Shown here: in pieces, positions 48,268 to 57,140 of the stretch
Position numbering within the stretch: the first letter of the stretch is position 1
Layout of the letters: each line of letters begins with the position of its first letter
Source of the DNA: Stieleria bergensis
Lineage (GTDB): Bacteria; Planctomycetota; Planctomycetia; Pirellulales; Pirellulaceae
Length of the DNA: 64,000 bases
Assembly (NCBI GenBank): GCA_007745635.1
Contig: CP036272.1
Coordinates: forward strand, 5,540,816-5,604,815
Direction of reading: 5' to 3'
Position numbers and translations under genes: made by a program
Notes under the pieces: model-generated
Database searches by the model: none
Told to the model about the DNA's origin: nothing
Seen by the model: the letters and a program-made list of their open reading frames with translations, nothing else

Positions 48268-49272
48268 ATGCCGCAACATCATTACGAACAAACCATGGCC
48301 CGATTGCTGCCAGCGATCGAGTCAGCCCTGACCGCAGCCACCGAGTCGTGCTCCGGTGAATCCACCACTGGAAAACTGGGCCCTGGCTGCCCCCAGCGTC
48401 TCGGGGACGCGATCCGCTATGCGGTGCTGGCTCCGGGAAAACGCCTTCGCCCCGCGCTAGTGCTGATGGCTGCGGAAGCCTGCGGGGGCACGATCCAACA
48501 AGCCCTGCCCGGGGCCGTGGCGGTCGAAATGATTCATGCTTATTCGCTGATTCATGACGACCTTCCCGCCATGGACGATGACGACCTGCGTCGCGGACGG
48601 CCTACCGTTCACATCAAGTTTGATCAAGCAACCGCGATTCTTGCTGGGGATGCTCTGCAACCCTTGGCGTTTCAGCAACTGGCGGAGTGCGGCCAATCCG
48701 GAAACGCCGGCGGCAACCCGCAGCACCTCATTCAAGCGATCGCAGCTCTGGCCCTGGCCGCAGGCCCGGAAAACTTAGCTGGCGGCCAAGCCGACGACCT
48801 GGCTTGCGAATCCGGACATTTGCCTGCTGCAATCGCTCAAGCGGCAAAAAACATTCAACAGAATCAAGCCAGCCAAGCCGAGCGCAAACAAACGCAGGCC
48901 TTCCTGGAATCGATTCACCGCCGCAAGACGGGAGCACTGTTTTCGGTCTCGCTGCGGATCGGTGGCCTGCTCGCCGGTGCCGATTCCTCCCAACTAGCGG
49001 CTTTAGAGGCGTACGCCGCCGAGATTGGTCTGGCTTTTCAGGTTGTTGATGACCTTTTGGACCATACTGCTGCAGAAGCCGATTTAGGAAAACGCGTTGG
49101 TAAAGACATCGAGCGCGGGAAACTCACCTATCCGGGGCTACTGGGACTCCCCGGCGCGAGAGAGTTTGCCGGACAGTTAGTCCAACGGGGCAAAGAGCGG
49201 TTGGCACCGTTTGGTCAGTCTGCCGACGCCCTTTGTGGACTTGCAGATTTCGTTTTATCGCGAACCCGCTAG
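48268..49272 (+). CDS. ispA: Polyprenyl synthetase (farnesyl/geranylgeranyl diphosphate synthase)
   Basis: A 334-residue class I prenyltransferase. The first aspartate-rich motif reads DDLPAMDDDDLRRGRPT and the second DDLLDHTAAEADLGK; GKRLRPALVLMAAE is the conserved block before them. It joins isopentenyl diphosphate units into C15 or C20 chains. An IspA/CrtE-type short-chain enzyme is indicated by length and by MIHAYSLIHDDLPAMD. ATG 48268 is preferred; a TTG at 48226 would add 14 residues. It lies upstream of dxs, so this operon makes and uses isoprenoid precursors. The product length cannot be fixed from sequence alone. Confidence 0.9.
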   Translation: MPQHHYEQTMARLLPAIESALTAATESCSGESTTGKLGPGCPQRLGDAIRYAVLAPGKRLRPALVLMAAEACGGTIQQALPGAVAVEMIHAYSLIHDDLPAMDDDDLRRGRPTVHIKFDQATAILAGDALQPLAFQQLAECGQSGNAGGNPQHLIQAIAALALAAGPENLAGGQADDLACESGHLPAAIAQAAKNIQQNQASQAERKQTQAFLESIHRRKTGALFSVSLRIGGLLAGADSSQLAALEAYAAEIGLAFQVVDDLLDHTAAEADLGKRVGKDIERGKLTYPGLLGLPGAREFAGQLVQRGKERLAPFGQSADALCGLADFVLSRTR

Positions 49273-49414
49273 AATGCTGCTGCCCCAACAAACGCAACAC
49301 CATCAATCCCGATGACTGACGCAAGCTGGCCAGCGTGACAGACAACGTCGCCAGACTCACGCGTTGACTTCACTGCTTTTAACGCTTTCACTGCACTCAA
49401 CGAAATACGCCACG

Positions 49415-51328
49415 ATGGACCACCTTTCATCGACACCGAAACACCCGCTGCTAGCAAGTTTGCCAGACGCCTCACCGCTGAAGGACTTCTCAGCGAGTCA
49501 ATTGGAACAGACAGCCGCTGAAATCCGCGACGTGCTTTGCAACCTACTGGCCACGCGGACGGCTCACTTTGCTTCCAATCTGGGCGTAGTCGAATTATGC
49601 CTGGCACTGCACTGTGAATTTGACTTCCGCAAAGATCGGCTGATCTGGGATACCGGTCACCAGATTTATCCTCACAAGCTGATCACCGGACGCTATCACG
49701 ATTTCCCTTCGATTCGCACTCAAGGCGGATTGATGGGTTACCCCAACCCCGACGAAAGCATCTACGACCTGTTCATGACCGGTCACGCCGGCAGCAGCGT
49801 CAGCACGGCGGTGGGTTTGCGCAGCGGCGATCAACTGGCCGACCAACGGGATCGCAGAACGGTTGCCGTCATTGGGGACGGAGCCTTCCCCAGCGGCATT
49901 GTGTTTGAAGCGATGAACCACGCCGGTGAAACTCAAAACGACATGACCATCGTGCTGAACGACAATAAGATGTCGATTTGCCATCGTGTCGGTGCGGTCG
50001 CACAATACCTCGATCGCTTGCGTGGCAATCCGTTCTACACGGGTTTGAAACAAGAAGTCGTCAAATTGCTTGACCAGATCCCAATGTTTGGTGATCCCGT
50101 CGAACGCGCTTTGGCGCAGATGAAAGAAGGTGTCAAAGCCGGTTTACTGGGCGGCATGTTGTTCGAGGAACTGAACATCCGCTACGTCGGTCCGATTGAC
50201 GGCCACGACATTCCGCTGCTGCGAAAGTATTTGGCGATGGTCAAAGGCATGTCCGGCCCGGTGCTCTTGCACGTCGTCACTGAAAAGGGACACGGATACA
50301 AACCAGCCGCCGCTGACCCGGTTTTCTTCCACACGCCCCCTGCTTTTGAAGATCGCGACGGGATCCCCGTCCACAAATCCAGCTCAGGCATGCCACCGTT
50401 TACGACGCATGCTCGCGACGCCATTGCTGGGGAATTGAAAGCCAACCCACGCGCCTCGGTGATCACCGCTGCGATGTGCCAAGGCAATAAATTGGAACCC
50501 GTCCGGGAACAGTTTCCGGACCAGTTCTTCGACGTGGGAATCTGTGAATCACATGCCGTCGCCTTTGCGGCCGGCCAAGCCAAGACAGGCGCTCGGCCGA
50601 TCGTTGATATCTACAGCACGTTCCTGCAACGCAGCTACGATCAAATCTTCCAAGAGGTCTGCCTGCAAGACCTGCCGGTCGTCTTCATGATGGACCGCGC
50701 TGGACTGACCGCCCCCGATGGGCCCACGCACCACGGGACCTATGACATTGGCTACATGCGTCTGTTCCCCAACATGATCGTTGCGGCCCCAGCGTATGGA
50801 GAAGAGGTCGGCATGATGCTTAAGTTCGCGATGTCTCAGGATCACCCCTTGGGCATGCGGTATCCCAAAGCCAGCGCGATGAAGAGCGATCAACCGCTTC
50901 CGGAAGTCGAGCTAGGAAAAGCGCATTGGGTTCGTACTGGAAGCGATGGCGTGATCGTGGCTTACGGTGCCATGTTAGAAAACGCTCTCGAAGCCGCTGA
51001 AATGCTGCAGGGCGAACTGGACGTCGCCGTCGTCAATGCTCGCTTTGTCAAACCGATCGACGAAGACATGGTGCGCCAAAGCATCGAACAAGGCCGCTTC
51101 GTTCTAACAGTTGAAGAAAACACCATCGTTGGTGGATTCGGCGCCGCTTTCTTGGAATCCGCTAACGCCCAGCGATTAGAGACACGAAACGTAGAAGTAC
51201 TGGGACTTCCGGATCGTTTTGTGGAACACGGTGATCGCGACGGCTTGCTTGATCAATGTGGACTCAGTCCACGAGCCATCGCTGATCGCTGCCGCCAAGC
51301 CGTCCAAGGTGCCACGCCTGTTGCATAA
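49415..51328 (+). CDS. dxs: 1-deoxy-D-xylulose-5-phosphate synthase
   Basis: A 637-residue thiamine-diphosphate enzyme that condenses pyruvate and glyceraldehyde 3-phosphate at the head of the MEP isoprenoid pathway. The N-terminal block FASNLGVVELCLALH and DTGHQIYPHKLITGR, the ThDP motif GDGAFPSG to LNDNKMSI, and the transketolase pyrimidine domain are all clear. The glutamate-bearing loop that usually reads AEQHAV is CESHAV here: the catalytic glutamate remains but neighbours differ. ATG 49415 gives the expected length. It is downstream of ispA and upstream of nadK. Confidence 0.95.
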   Translation: MDHLSSTPKHPLLASLPDASPLKDFSASQLEQTAAEIRDVLCNLLATRTAHFASNLGVVELCLALHCEFDFRKDRLIWDTGHQIYPHKLITGRYHDFPSIRTQGGLMGYPNPDESIYDLFMTGHAGSSVSTAVGLRSGDQLADQRDRRTVAVIGDGAFPSGIVFEAMNHAGETQNDMTIVLNDNKMSICHRVGAVAQYLDRLRGNPFYTGLKQEVVKLLDQIPMFGDPVERALAQMKEGVKAGLLGGMLFEELNIRYVGPIDGHDIPLLRKYLAMVKGMSGPVLLHVVTEKGHGYKPAAADPVFFHTPPAFEDRDGIPVHKSSSGMPPFTTHARDAIAGELKANPRASVITAAMCQGNKLEPVREQFPDQFFDVGICESHAVAFAAGQAKTGARPIVDIYSTFLQRSYDQIFQEVCLQDLPVVFMMDRAGLTAPDGPTHHGTYDIGYMRLFPNMIVAAPAYGEEVGMMLKFAMSQDHPLGMRYPKASAMKSDQPLPEVELGKAHWVRTGSDGVIVAYGAMLENALEAAEMLQGELDVAVVNARFVKPIDEDMVRQSIEQGRFVLTVEENTIVGGFGAAFLESANAQRLETRNVEVLGLPDRFVEHGDRDGLLDQCGLSPRAIADRCRQAVQGATPVA

Positions 51329-51396
51329 CTGATCCGACGGGCGGATAATGTTGTGACTTGACGAACTAGGTCGCCCGATGCACAGGTACGCCCTCC

Positions 51397-52296
51397 ATGG
51401 CAGCCCCACCACGCTCCGCTGAATCTGATGACGATAGCCCGCCGGTTGCCTTCAGTCAGGAAGCCCCACGGCCAAAGGCTGTGATCATCGGCGTGCCCGA
51501 CCGCCAACGCGTTCAGCGCGAAGCGGCTCGCTTGCGTCCCATCATTGCGATGTACTGCGACATCGTTGCCGAAGACTATGACTTCGAGTATCAGTTCACC
51601 GATCCCGAGATTGATCTGGTCATCGTACTCGGTGGTGATGGTTCGATTCTGCAAACCGCCCGACAGCTGGCCGGACGAGAAATCCCGGTGCTGGGAATCA
51701 ATTGCGGAAGCCTTGGATTCTTGGCTGCAATTTCGCCAGACGAGTTTCTAGAAGTCTGGCCGCACGTCTGCAGCGGCAACTACGAAGTCATCGATCACTT
51801 GATGCTAGAAGTCCAGTTGATCCGGGACAATGAAGTGATCAACCAGCAGTTGGTGCTCAACGAAGTCGCGGTCCTGGGCGGGCCACCCTACCAGATCATG
51901 GGAATCGATCTTTACGCCAATGGCATGCTGGCGACGCGTTACCAGTGCGACGGATTGATTCTGGCCACTCCCGTTGGCTCCACGGCACACAACTTATCAG
52001 CAGGAGGCCCGATCTTGCGGCGACGGATTCAAGCCGTGGTGATTTCGCCGATCAGCCCGCACACGTTGACCTATCGACCGCTGGTCGATTCAGCAGAGAC
52101 GCGGTTTGAATTAACGGTGACAGACCCAGGCGAATCAACCAGCGTGGTTGTCGATGGCCGGATCTTGGGCCAACTGATCCCGGGAGATCGAGTGCTGGTG
52201 CATCGAGCGGCCAGCAACTTCCGAATGATCGCGGTTCCAGGGCAAAATGATTATCACACCCTACGCGAAAAACTTGGCTGGGGCGGATCGCTCTAA
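51397..52296 (+). CDS. nadK: NAD kinase
   Basis: A 299-residue ATP-NAD kinase that makes NADP. The motif GGDGSIL sits in IDLVIVLGGDGSILQTAR, LNEVAV is the NE/D site, and LATPVGSTAHNLSAGGPI is the second conserved block. A polar N-terminal extension of about 25 residues is variable, and ATG 51397 is the first good start. It follows dxs by 68 bp on the same strand; the MEP pathway consumes NADPH, so co-expression is reasonable. Confidence 0.93.
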   Translation: MAAPPRSAESDDDSPPVAFSQEAPRPKAVIIGVPDRQRVQREAARLRPIIAMYCDIVAEDYDFEYQFTDPEIDLVIVLGGDGSILQTARQLAGREIPVLGINCGSLGFLAAISPDEFLEVWPHVCSGNYEVIDHLMLEVQLIRDNEVINQQLVLNEVAVLGGPPYQIMGIDLYANGMLATRYQCDGLILATPVGSTAHNLSAGGPILRRRIQAVVISPISPHTLTYRPLVDSAETRFELTVTDPGESTSVVVDGRILGQLIPGDRVLVHRAASNFRMIAVPGQNDYHTLREKLGWGGSL

Positions 52297-52337
52297 ACTT
52301 GGCGTCACGCCCCATCAACGTCGGCTCATTGAAAGCA

Positions 52338-53234
52338 CTAGGGACGCGTCGCCGTTCGTACGACGTCATCGACAAACTGTTCCGTCATGCGAGCACGATA
52401 TTCCATCATGCTGCTTGCACCTTGAAAACCAACCACGGTTTCATCCCAGGTCAGCTCTTTGCTGATCATGTGACCGGCATCCAAATCAAATCGAATCGTG
52501 CCGTTGCTCAATTGCTGAATCACCTGAGCACGAACAGACTCTTCATGAATCGGTGTCAAAGGCTCGCTACGCACGGAGATCGTGGCCACGCCAGCGCTGA
52601 CTTTTTTCAACGTGTAGAGTTCACGAATCTTGATCATCTTGACCGTCTTGTCCGGCGTCTTGGTTTTGATCTCCCGTGGGATCGACCAGGAAGCACCGAC
52701 GGCGATGGGATCTTCAGGCATCGCGATCGCGAGCGTTCCCATGCCTAGACGACCCGATTTGCTGGGCTGCGCTTCAACGCGATCCAATTCCTGGCCGCGG
52801 GCATTGATTGAAATCGTGGAGATCGCTTTGCCAATCTGACTGGCGACGTTCTGAAAACTGGTCGGAGGAATTTCATCGGTCTTGCTGCTCCAGCGAACCT
52901 CCTCTTTGTCACCGGCTTGCTGAGTCATCTGGACTGAATCCAAAATGTGATCGAAGGTCTGCGATTCATCATCAGCTTGCACGACCTCCCAGTGTCGATC
53001 ACTGATCGTGTGCACGCTGGATTGCTCCTCGGTGCCATTGATCCGAGTCTTTGTTTTGGCCACATGCGTGACTTGATAATGCAGTTGCTGTCCTTCTTTC
53101 AAAGCATAACGCAGCGAATAGGTTTTCTCGGCCGCTGGATCTTCAGCGGCAACATCGTTCCGCGGGGACGCACCCCAACCAACAACAACCATACCTAAAC
53201 CAAGCAACGCTACGGAAACATTGCGCCAGACCAT
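52338..53234 (-). CDS. Secreted protein of unknown function (DUF6263-like)
   Basis: A 298-residue protein from the ATG at 53234, which begins a signal peptide (hydrophobic residues about 5-24). The mature protein is predominantly beta: YSLRYALKEGQQLHYQVTH near its start, alternating strand-like segments, and FDLDAGHMISKELTWD near its end. This resembles the DUF6263 lineage of secreted planctomycete proteins that bind or shelter hydrophobic ligands in a lipocalin-like way, but the match is by eye only. It is convergent with nadK, 41 bp apart. Confidence 0.7.
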   Translation of the reverse strand: MVWRNVSVALLGLGMVVVGWGASPRNDVAAEDPAAEKTYSLRYALKEGQQLHYQVTHVAKTKTRINGTEEQSSVHTISDRHWEVVQADDESQTFDHILDSVQMTQQAGDKEEVRWSSKTDEIPPTSFQNVASQIGKAISTISINARGQELDRVEAQPSKSGRLGMGTLAIAMPEDPIAVGASWSIPREIKTKTPDKTVKMIKIRELYTLKKVSAGVATISVRSEPLTPIHEESVRAQVIQQLSNGTIRFDLDAGHMISKELTWDETVVGFQGASSMMEYRARMTEQFVDDVVRTATRP

Positions 53235-53416
53235 GTTCACAAATCCATTGATGAGTTCACGGGTAGACAAACCAAACCGTGAAACTCGCAGAAATGCTGC
53301 CTGGACGCAAGACAAGTTTAGAGACAGATTCTCGCGTCCTGGACTTCACACAGCATCCGCCAACGAAACGCGCCGCCAGCGACGAACGAAAACGCACACA
53401 CAGCCGGCCCTGCCTG

Positions 53417-53456
53417 GCTAACAATCCAAAACCTGGCTAACAATCCAAGATCTAGC
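53417..53456. repeat. 19-bp tandem duplication
   Basis: The block cctggctaacaatccaa occurs twice with a 19-bp period at about 53417-53454, directly upstream of the stop of the minus-strand gene at 53456. A degenerate third copy (tctagcta) overlaps the stop. Confidence 0.85.
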
Positions 53457-53830
53457 TAGTTGTTGCTAAACCCTAGCCGAATCGTCGATTCTCCGCCCAG
53501 TGGATTCTTGCAGAACGCGTGATAACACTGCGGACAGAGGTCAAAGTTGCCGGGAAACTCCTGCTGGGCATCTTTGCTGGAGGCAAACAGAGCATCAGCC
53601 TGTTCGATGCCCTCGGCGGCCTGTGGATTCAGTTCGATCTGCTCCACCTCTCGCTGCAATTGCTCATGCAGGCAAGCGAGCTGGTCGACGTCTTCCAGCT
53701 CAGTGTATTGAAGCCCAGTGTTTTGAAGCTCCGCTTGCAGCGCTGGCTGAATGTCAATCTGAACCTGGAAACGCGTTTCGCAGAGTGAATTGATGGCGCG
53801 CTTGCAGCGGTCACAGGTGTAGTGAATCAT
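53456..53830 (-). CDS. Hypothetical zinc-binding protein
   Basis: A 124-residue soluble protein. It begins MIHYTCDRCKRAI and ends its core with FDLCPQCYHAFC, so two CxxC pairs at the two ends of the chain could bind one zinc. The middle is a Glu/Gln-rich probable coiled coil (LHEQLQREVEQIEL). No known domain. Its 3' end abuts a 19-bp tandem repeat. It lies on the same strand as its neighbours, but more than 200 bp from each. Confidence 0.7.
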   Translation of the reverse strand: MIHYTCDRCKRAINSLCETRFQVQIDIQPALQAELQNTGLQYTELEDVDQLACLHEQLQREVEQIELNPQAAEGIEQADALFASSKDAQQEFPGNFDLCPQCYHAFCKNPLGGESTIRLGFSNN

Positions 53831-54013
53831 GGGCGGGTCAATCAGGCGGGGGTGAGATCTAGCGGTTCACTGCCTCCATCGTAAAGCAAGCAGCAAGCGC
53901 CGTTCCATGCGATCGGCATAATTTGCGGAAATTCACGGCACGATTCAGAGCAGGCCGTTCAACAGACGGGACTTCGTCGCCAGGGTGACCGATGCCGCTA
54001 CCGGGCAGGTGCC

Positions 54014-54070
54014 TGGCCGGCAGTGTCACTGGCCGGCAGTGTCACTGGCCGGCAGTGTCACTGGCCGGCT
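54014..54070. repeat. 16-bp tandem repeat, 3.5 copies
   Basis: Units tggccggcagtgtcac lie at 54014-54029, 54030-54045 and 54046-54061, plus a partial copy. The last unit includes the stop codon of the minus-strand methyltransferase gene at 54058. Because 16 is not a multiple of three, expansion into the gene would change its C-terminus. Confidence 0.95.
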
Positions 54071-54912
54071 GACTCGGCAGCGGGCTGGCGCGATGGACCA
54101 CGCGACAGTTTCTCACGCGGCACCTTGACCTCGATCATCATGCCGGGCAAGAAATCCACGTCCAAGTCATCGAGTTGACGATCATCAAGAATCTTAGCCG
54201 GAAAACCTCGCTTTTCAGTTTCGCGCAGCAGGCGTTTGATCGCCGGCACGTGCCCATAGACCAACAGGCAGCGGCCACCGAGACGCAGATGGTCAGGCAA
54301 GCCATCAAGAATCGAATCCATCAGGGCAAACTGAGGATCATAAAATGCGTGGTCAGAGGGCTGCTTGACCTGGCCATCTTCCCACGGTGGATTGGAAATG
54401 ATCAAGTCAAACGTTTCGTCTGGCTTGATGACGGTAAAGGCTCCGGGTTCGGCTGGCGGGACTTGGCGAACGTCGAAGTCCATCTCCAAATCCATCATCG
54501 CAGCGTTGTAACGAGCATTGGCCACCGCGGCAGGGTTAATATCCGTTGCCACAACCTGCTTCGCCATCCCCAGCAAGCAGTACAACGAAACCAGCCCCGT
54601 CCCCGTTCCAATCTCCAGCACACGGCGACCGTCAACGACGTTGTCCTTGAGCAAGAGATCACGTAATGAATTTGTATCATCCGGCTCCCAAAACACCGAT
54701 TCAAATTGCACCAGCTCACTGGGCAAATTTGGCTCGTTGATCACCTGCGTGACCTGATAGTTGTAATCAAGATCCGTGCGTGTTCGGCGACGCTCACAAC
54801 CGTTGGTTACCAGGGCGAGCAACAGGACCGATGCAAAGAATGACGGGCGAAGAGAAGGCATGGCAAAGCGACTGCGGGATGAAGGATTCAATCTGGTGGG
54901 TTGATGCGTCAC
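54058..54912 (-). CDS. SAM-dependent methyltransferase-like protein with export signal
   Basis: Up to 284 residues from a GTG at 54912; an ATG at 54861 would give 267. The N-terminus has basic residues followed by a hydrophobic stretch ending in a cysteine (FFASVLLLALVTNGC), which resembles a lipoprotein signal although the lipobox (TNGC) is imperfect. The rest is a class I methyltransferase: motif I LEIGTGTGLVSLYC, acidic residue in ATDINPAAV, and the catalytic-type NPPW in LIISNPPWEDG, as found in N5-glutamine and RNA/DNA amino-methyltransferases. An exported methyltransferase would lack a known SAM source, so the hydrophobic segment may just anchor it. The upstream gene's stop is one base from the GTG. 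Confidence 0.78.
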   Translation of the reverse strand: MTHQPTRLNPSSRSRFAMPSLRPSFFASVLLLALVTNGCERRRTRTDLDYNYQVTQVINEPNLPSELVQFESVFWEPDDTNSLRDLLLKDNVVDGRRVLEIGTGTGLVSLYCLLGMAKQVVATDINPAAVANARYNAAMMDLEMDFDVRQVPPAEPGAFTVIKPDETFDLIISNPPWEDGQVKQPSDHAFYDPQFALMDSILDGLPDHLRLGGRCLLVYGHVPAIKRLLRETEKRGFPAKILDDRQLDDLDVDFLPGMMIEVKVPREKLSRGPSRQPAAESAGQ

Positions 54913-54913
54913 G

Positions 54914-55555
54914 TTAACGGTCGCGAAGCACAGATTCTTCGATCAGCAAAGACTCTTCAATGATGTTTTGAAACTCCTCATCGCGCAGTCCCAAAATCTG
55001 TTGAATTTCCAGCAAGCCTTCCATCTGCGGTGGCTGCAATTCCCCCTCCGCGGAAGCTGCTAAGAACATACATTGTAACGCCATGCGACTGATTTCCGGA
55101 GACCACTGATGGCTGATCGTCCGCACATAGTTGATCACACGCACGCCGCGTTGCTGAGCGATGGAACACAGTTGCCCCAGCTCCTCTCGCTCCAACGGTC
55201 GTTGCAAGAGTTGATTGCTGATTTTCAGCAGAGCTTGAATTTCGGCCTCGCTGATCACATCGTCGGCCAACACGACCAGGACGCTGGCTCGCAAGATCTC
55301 TTCGATCGCTTCTTCGGCCCGCAAGGCCTCTTCTGCGGCGAGATCCAACGTGAGCACGCCGGTATCCCATTTTTGCCGACACCCGCCACAGCGAACGTGA
55401 AACTCCTTTCCCCCGATAGGAATCACCGGGATGAAGTAGATCGTCAAAAACGGGCGAGCGGCGCGCAACCGATACGGCTGGGTCCCCTCGCATGTAGGGC
55501 AAAAGAACTGTCCGCTGTCGCGGGTTCTGGTGAGATTCATGGTGCCGATGATCAT
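54914..55555 (-). CDS. Zinc-ribbon and TerB-like domain protein
   Basis: A 213-residue protein from ATG 55555; a second ATG at 55540 is possible. The N-terminus MIIGTMNLTRTRDSGQFFCP leads into a four-cysteine zinc ribbon (CPTC, then CGGC) split by a hydrophobic segment that may touch the membrane (FLTIYFIPVIPIGG). The C-terminal 130 residues are helical and resemble TerB/tellurite-resistance-type domains (VLADDVISEAEIQALL and FLAASAEGELQPPQMEGLLE). This zinc_ribbon-plus-TerB form recurs in planctomycetes. Function unknown. Directly upstream of the methyltransferase-like gene. Confidence 0.78.
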   Translation of the reverse strand: MIIGTMNLTRTRDSGQFFCPTCEGTQPYRLRAARPFLTIYFIPVIPIGGKEFHVRCGGCRQKWDTGVLTLDLAAEEALRAEEAIEEILRASVLVVLADDVISEAEIQALLKISNQLLQRPLEREELGQLCSIAQQRGVRVINYVRTISHQWSPEISRMALQCMFLAASAEGELQPPQMEGLLEIQQILGLRDEEFQNIIEESLLIEESVLRDR

Positions 55556-55754
55556 AGTTCTTTGCGAATTTCTTTGATTTTGTCGATTTGTCGAATCATG
55601 AGGCCGATACCGATGATGTTGGTTAAGCGAATTTAACCAATCATTCAACCTCTGGAAATCGTCAACGAAGTCATGCCAGCCCAGCCCTTATTGGCTCGCT
55701 CGGAAACTTCGCTGCCCTTCCAGTTTATCAAGCCCTGTTGAACCGAGCCCTGTG

Positions 55755-56219
55755 ATGCGGATTCAAACTCAGCGATTTGGCACACTTGTCCTTGATCAAG
55801 AGCAATTGTTCTTGTTCCCCCAAGGACTTTTCGGAATGGAATCGCTGCGTGATTGGGCGTTGCTGCCAGACTTCGAAAACCCGTCGGTGGCTTGGTTGCA
55901 AAGTGCCTCGCGTGGTGATCGTGCTCTGCCGCTGATCAGCCCTCGCGCCTTCTTCCCAGACTATCGAGTCCAGGTCCCCAACCGAGACCTGACCAGCTTA
56001 CACATTAAACCCGACGCGGAAATCTATGTTCTGACTACATTGTCAGCGGATTCACGCGGCCTGGTCACCAACCTGCGAGCTCCGATCCTCATTAACTTGG
56101 GCCGCCGCTTGGGCTGCCAAGTGGTTTCTGAAACAGATCTGCCGATTCGCCAGCCGATTGGTCACAGTGAAGCGGACTTGCAGAGCACCATCCTCAGTGC
56201 TCTGCCCAAAGCTGCCTAG
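55755..56219 (+). CDS. fliW: Flagellar assembly factor FliW
   Basis: A 154-residue protein. The family pattern is clear: an N-terminal strand pair ending [18 protein letters not shown], the central [22 protein letters not shown] block with the conserved NLRAPI(L/V)IN motif, and a short C-terminus. FliW binds flagellin and, when free, sequesters CsrA, linking flagellin level to translation. csrA lies 475 bp downstream on the same strand, the usual pairing. ATG 55755 is taken; an adjacent GTG three bases earlier is equivalent. Confidence 0.93.
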   Translation: MRIQTQRFGTLVLDQEQLFLFPQGLFGMESLRDWALLPDFENPSVAWLQSASRGDRALPLISPRAFFPDYRVQVPNRDLTSLHIKPDAEIYVLTTLSADSRGLVTNLRAPILINLGRRLGCQVVSETDLPIRQPIGHSEADLQSTILSALPKAA

Positions 56220-56694
56220 CAGATAAGGGGGCAGAATCTCGCTCGCGATGGCCGACCATTGGCTCAAAACACTCTGGCCATCGCGCTTCCAGCCCCACTC
56301 ACCATGACCAGCCGCCCTCAGGGCCAGCCAAGTGCGCCCCGTCGGCCTGCTGCAAAGCGTCGCAGTTCAGGCCATGCAGTCCGTTTAATCGGCGCTTGCT
56401 GCCGTTGATACTGCGTCTTTCGTCTCAAGCCATCGCAGACGATGAATCGGCACGATCGGCAATTGCCGACTTCCCAAGAAGTCTGTCAGATTATTGGCGG
56501 GCTTGTCCGATGAGAGGTGTATCCCATCCTGTGGGAGCATCCCTAAACAACACCTCCTTAGGGAACCAAGGCAGTCACCAAGAACACTTCCACGGAAGGT
56601 GGCGTCCTTAAATCCATGGCTGCTGATTGCCCTACTTTCAATCAACCAGCACTCCCAATCAACACTCCAAAAATTTAATGATGTCGAGGCCAAT
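56220..56694. other. Structured spacer between fliW and csrA
   Basis: A 475-bp spacer, long for this gene pair. It holds no domain-bearing open frame. The part from 56457 to 56564 is dense in inverted repeats (annotated separately). Downstream of these the sequence to the csrA start is A/C-rich, with a gagg ribosome-binding site at 56685-56688. Confidence 0.6.
56457..56564. promoter_or_regulatory. Cluster of palindromes upstream of csrA
   Basis: Four perfect inverted repeats lie close together: cggcaattgccg at 56457-56468; gacttc-ccaa-gaagtc at 56468-56483; tccca-tcctg-tggga at 56522-56536; tccctaa-acaacacctcc-ttaggga at 56540-56564. If transcribed toward csrA they would fold in its leader, perhaps as an attenuator or CsrA-responsive element. 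On the minus strand, the loops of the last two read cagga and ggaggtgttgt, that is, they present GGA in hairpin loops like CsrA-sequestering RNAs. Which strand is transcribed is unknown. Confidence 0.45.
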
Positions 56695-56919
56695 ATGCTG
56701 GTCCTATCCCGACACCGCGACGAAAGCATCATGATTGGCGACGACGTCGTCGTCACGATCGTTGATATTCGCGGCGACAAAGTCCGCCTGGGGATTGAAG
56801 CCCCACAATCCATCCCGGTGCACCGCCAGGAGGTTTACGATGCTATCCAGCGCGAAAACCGCCGATCATCGCAGACCAGCACGGCTGCGACAAAAGACGC
56901 ACAGCCACCGCAGAATTAG
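56695..56919 (+). CDS. csrA: Carbon storage regulator CsrA
   Basis: A 74-residue RNA-binding protein. The N-terminus MLVLSRHRDESIMIGDD and the segment VRLGIEAPQSIPVHRQEVY are diagnostic, with the conserved R44-type arginine in PVHRQEVY. CsrA dimers bind GGA motifs in mRNA leaders and repress translation, classically of flagellin. The C-terminal tail of about 18 residues (after NRRSSQ) is longer than in enterobacteria. A gagg ribosome-binding site lies seven bases before the ATG. It is paired with fliW upstream. Confidence 0.96.
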   Translation: MLVLSRHRDESIMIGDDVVVTIVDIRGDKVRLGIEAPQSIPVHRQEVYDAIQRENRRSSQTSTAATKDAQPPQN

Positions 56920-57140
56920 CGAACCGACCGCTTCGTTGCAGGGGATGTCGCTAAGGGCATCTCAATGACTTGCAATGGAACTCGTTCCAGCGATTGATCC
57001 CCGATCCAGTGCTGCCGCTTTCAACGAGCAGTGCGATTGTGGGACAATGGGTGGAGTCACTCAGTGCGTCGCGTTGGATCATGGTGCAGGCTCCCGCGTG
57101 GGCAACTCGGCACGGCATGCGCAAACGCACTTGTGCTCAC

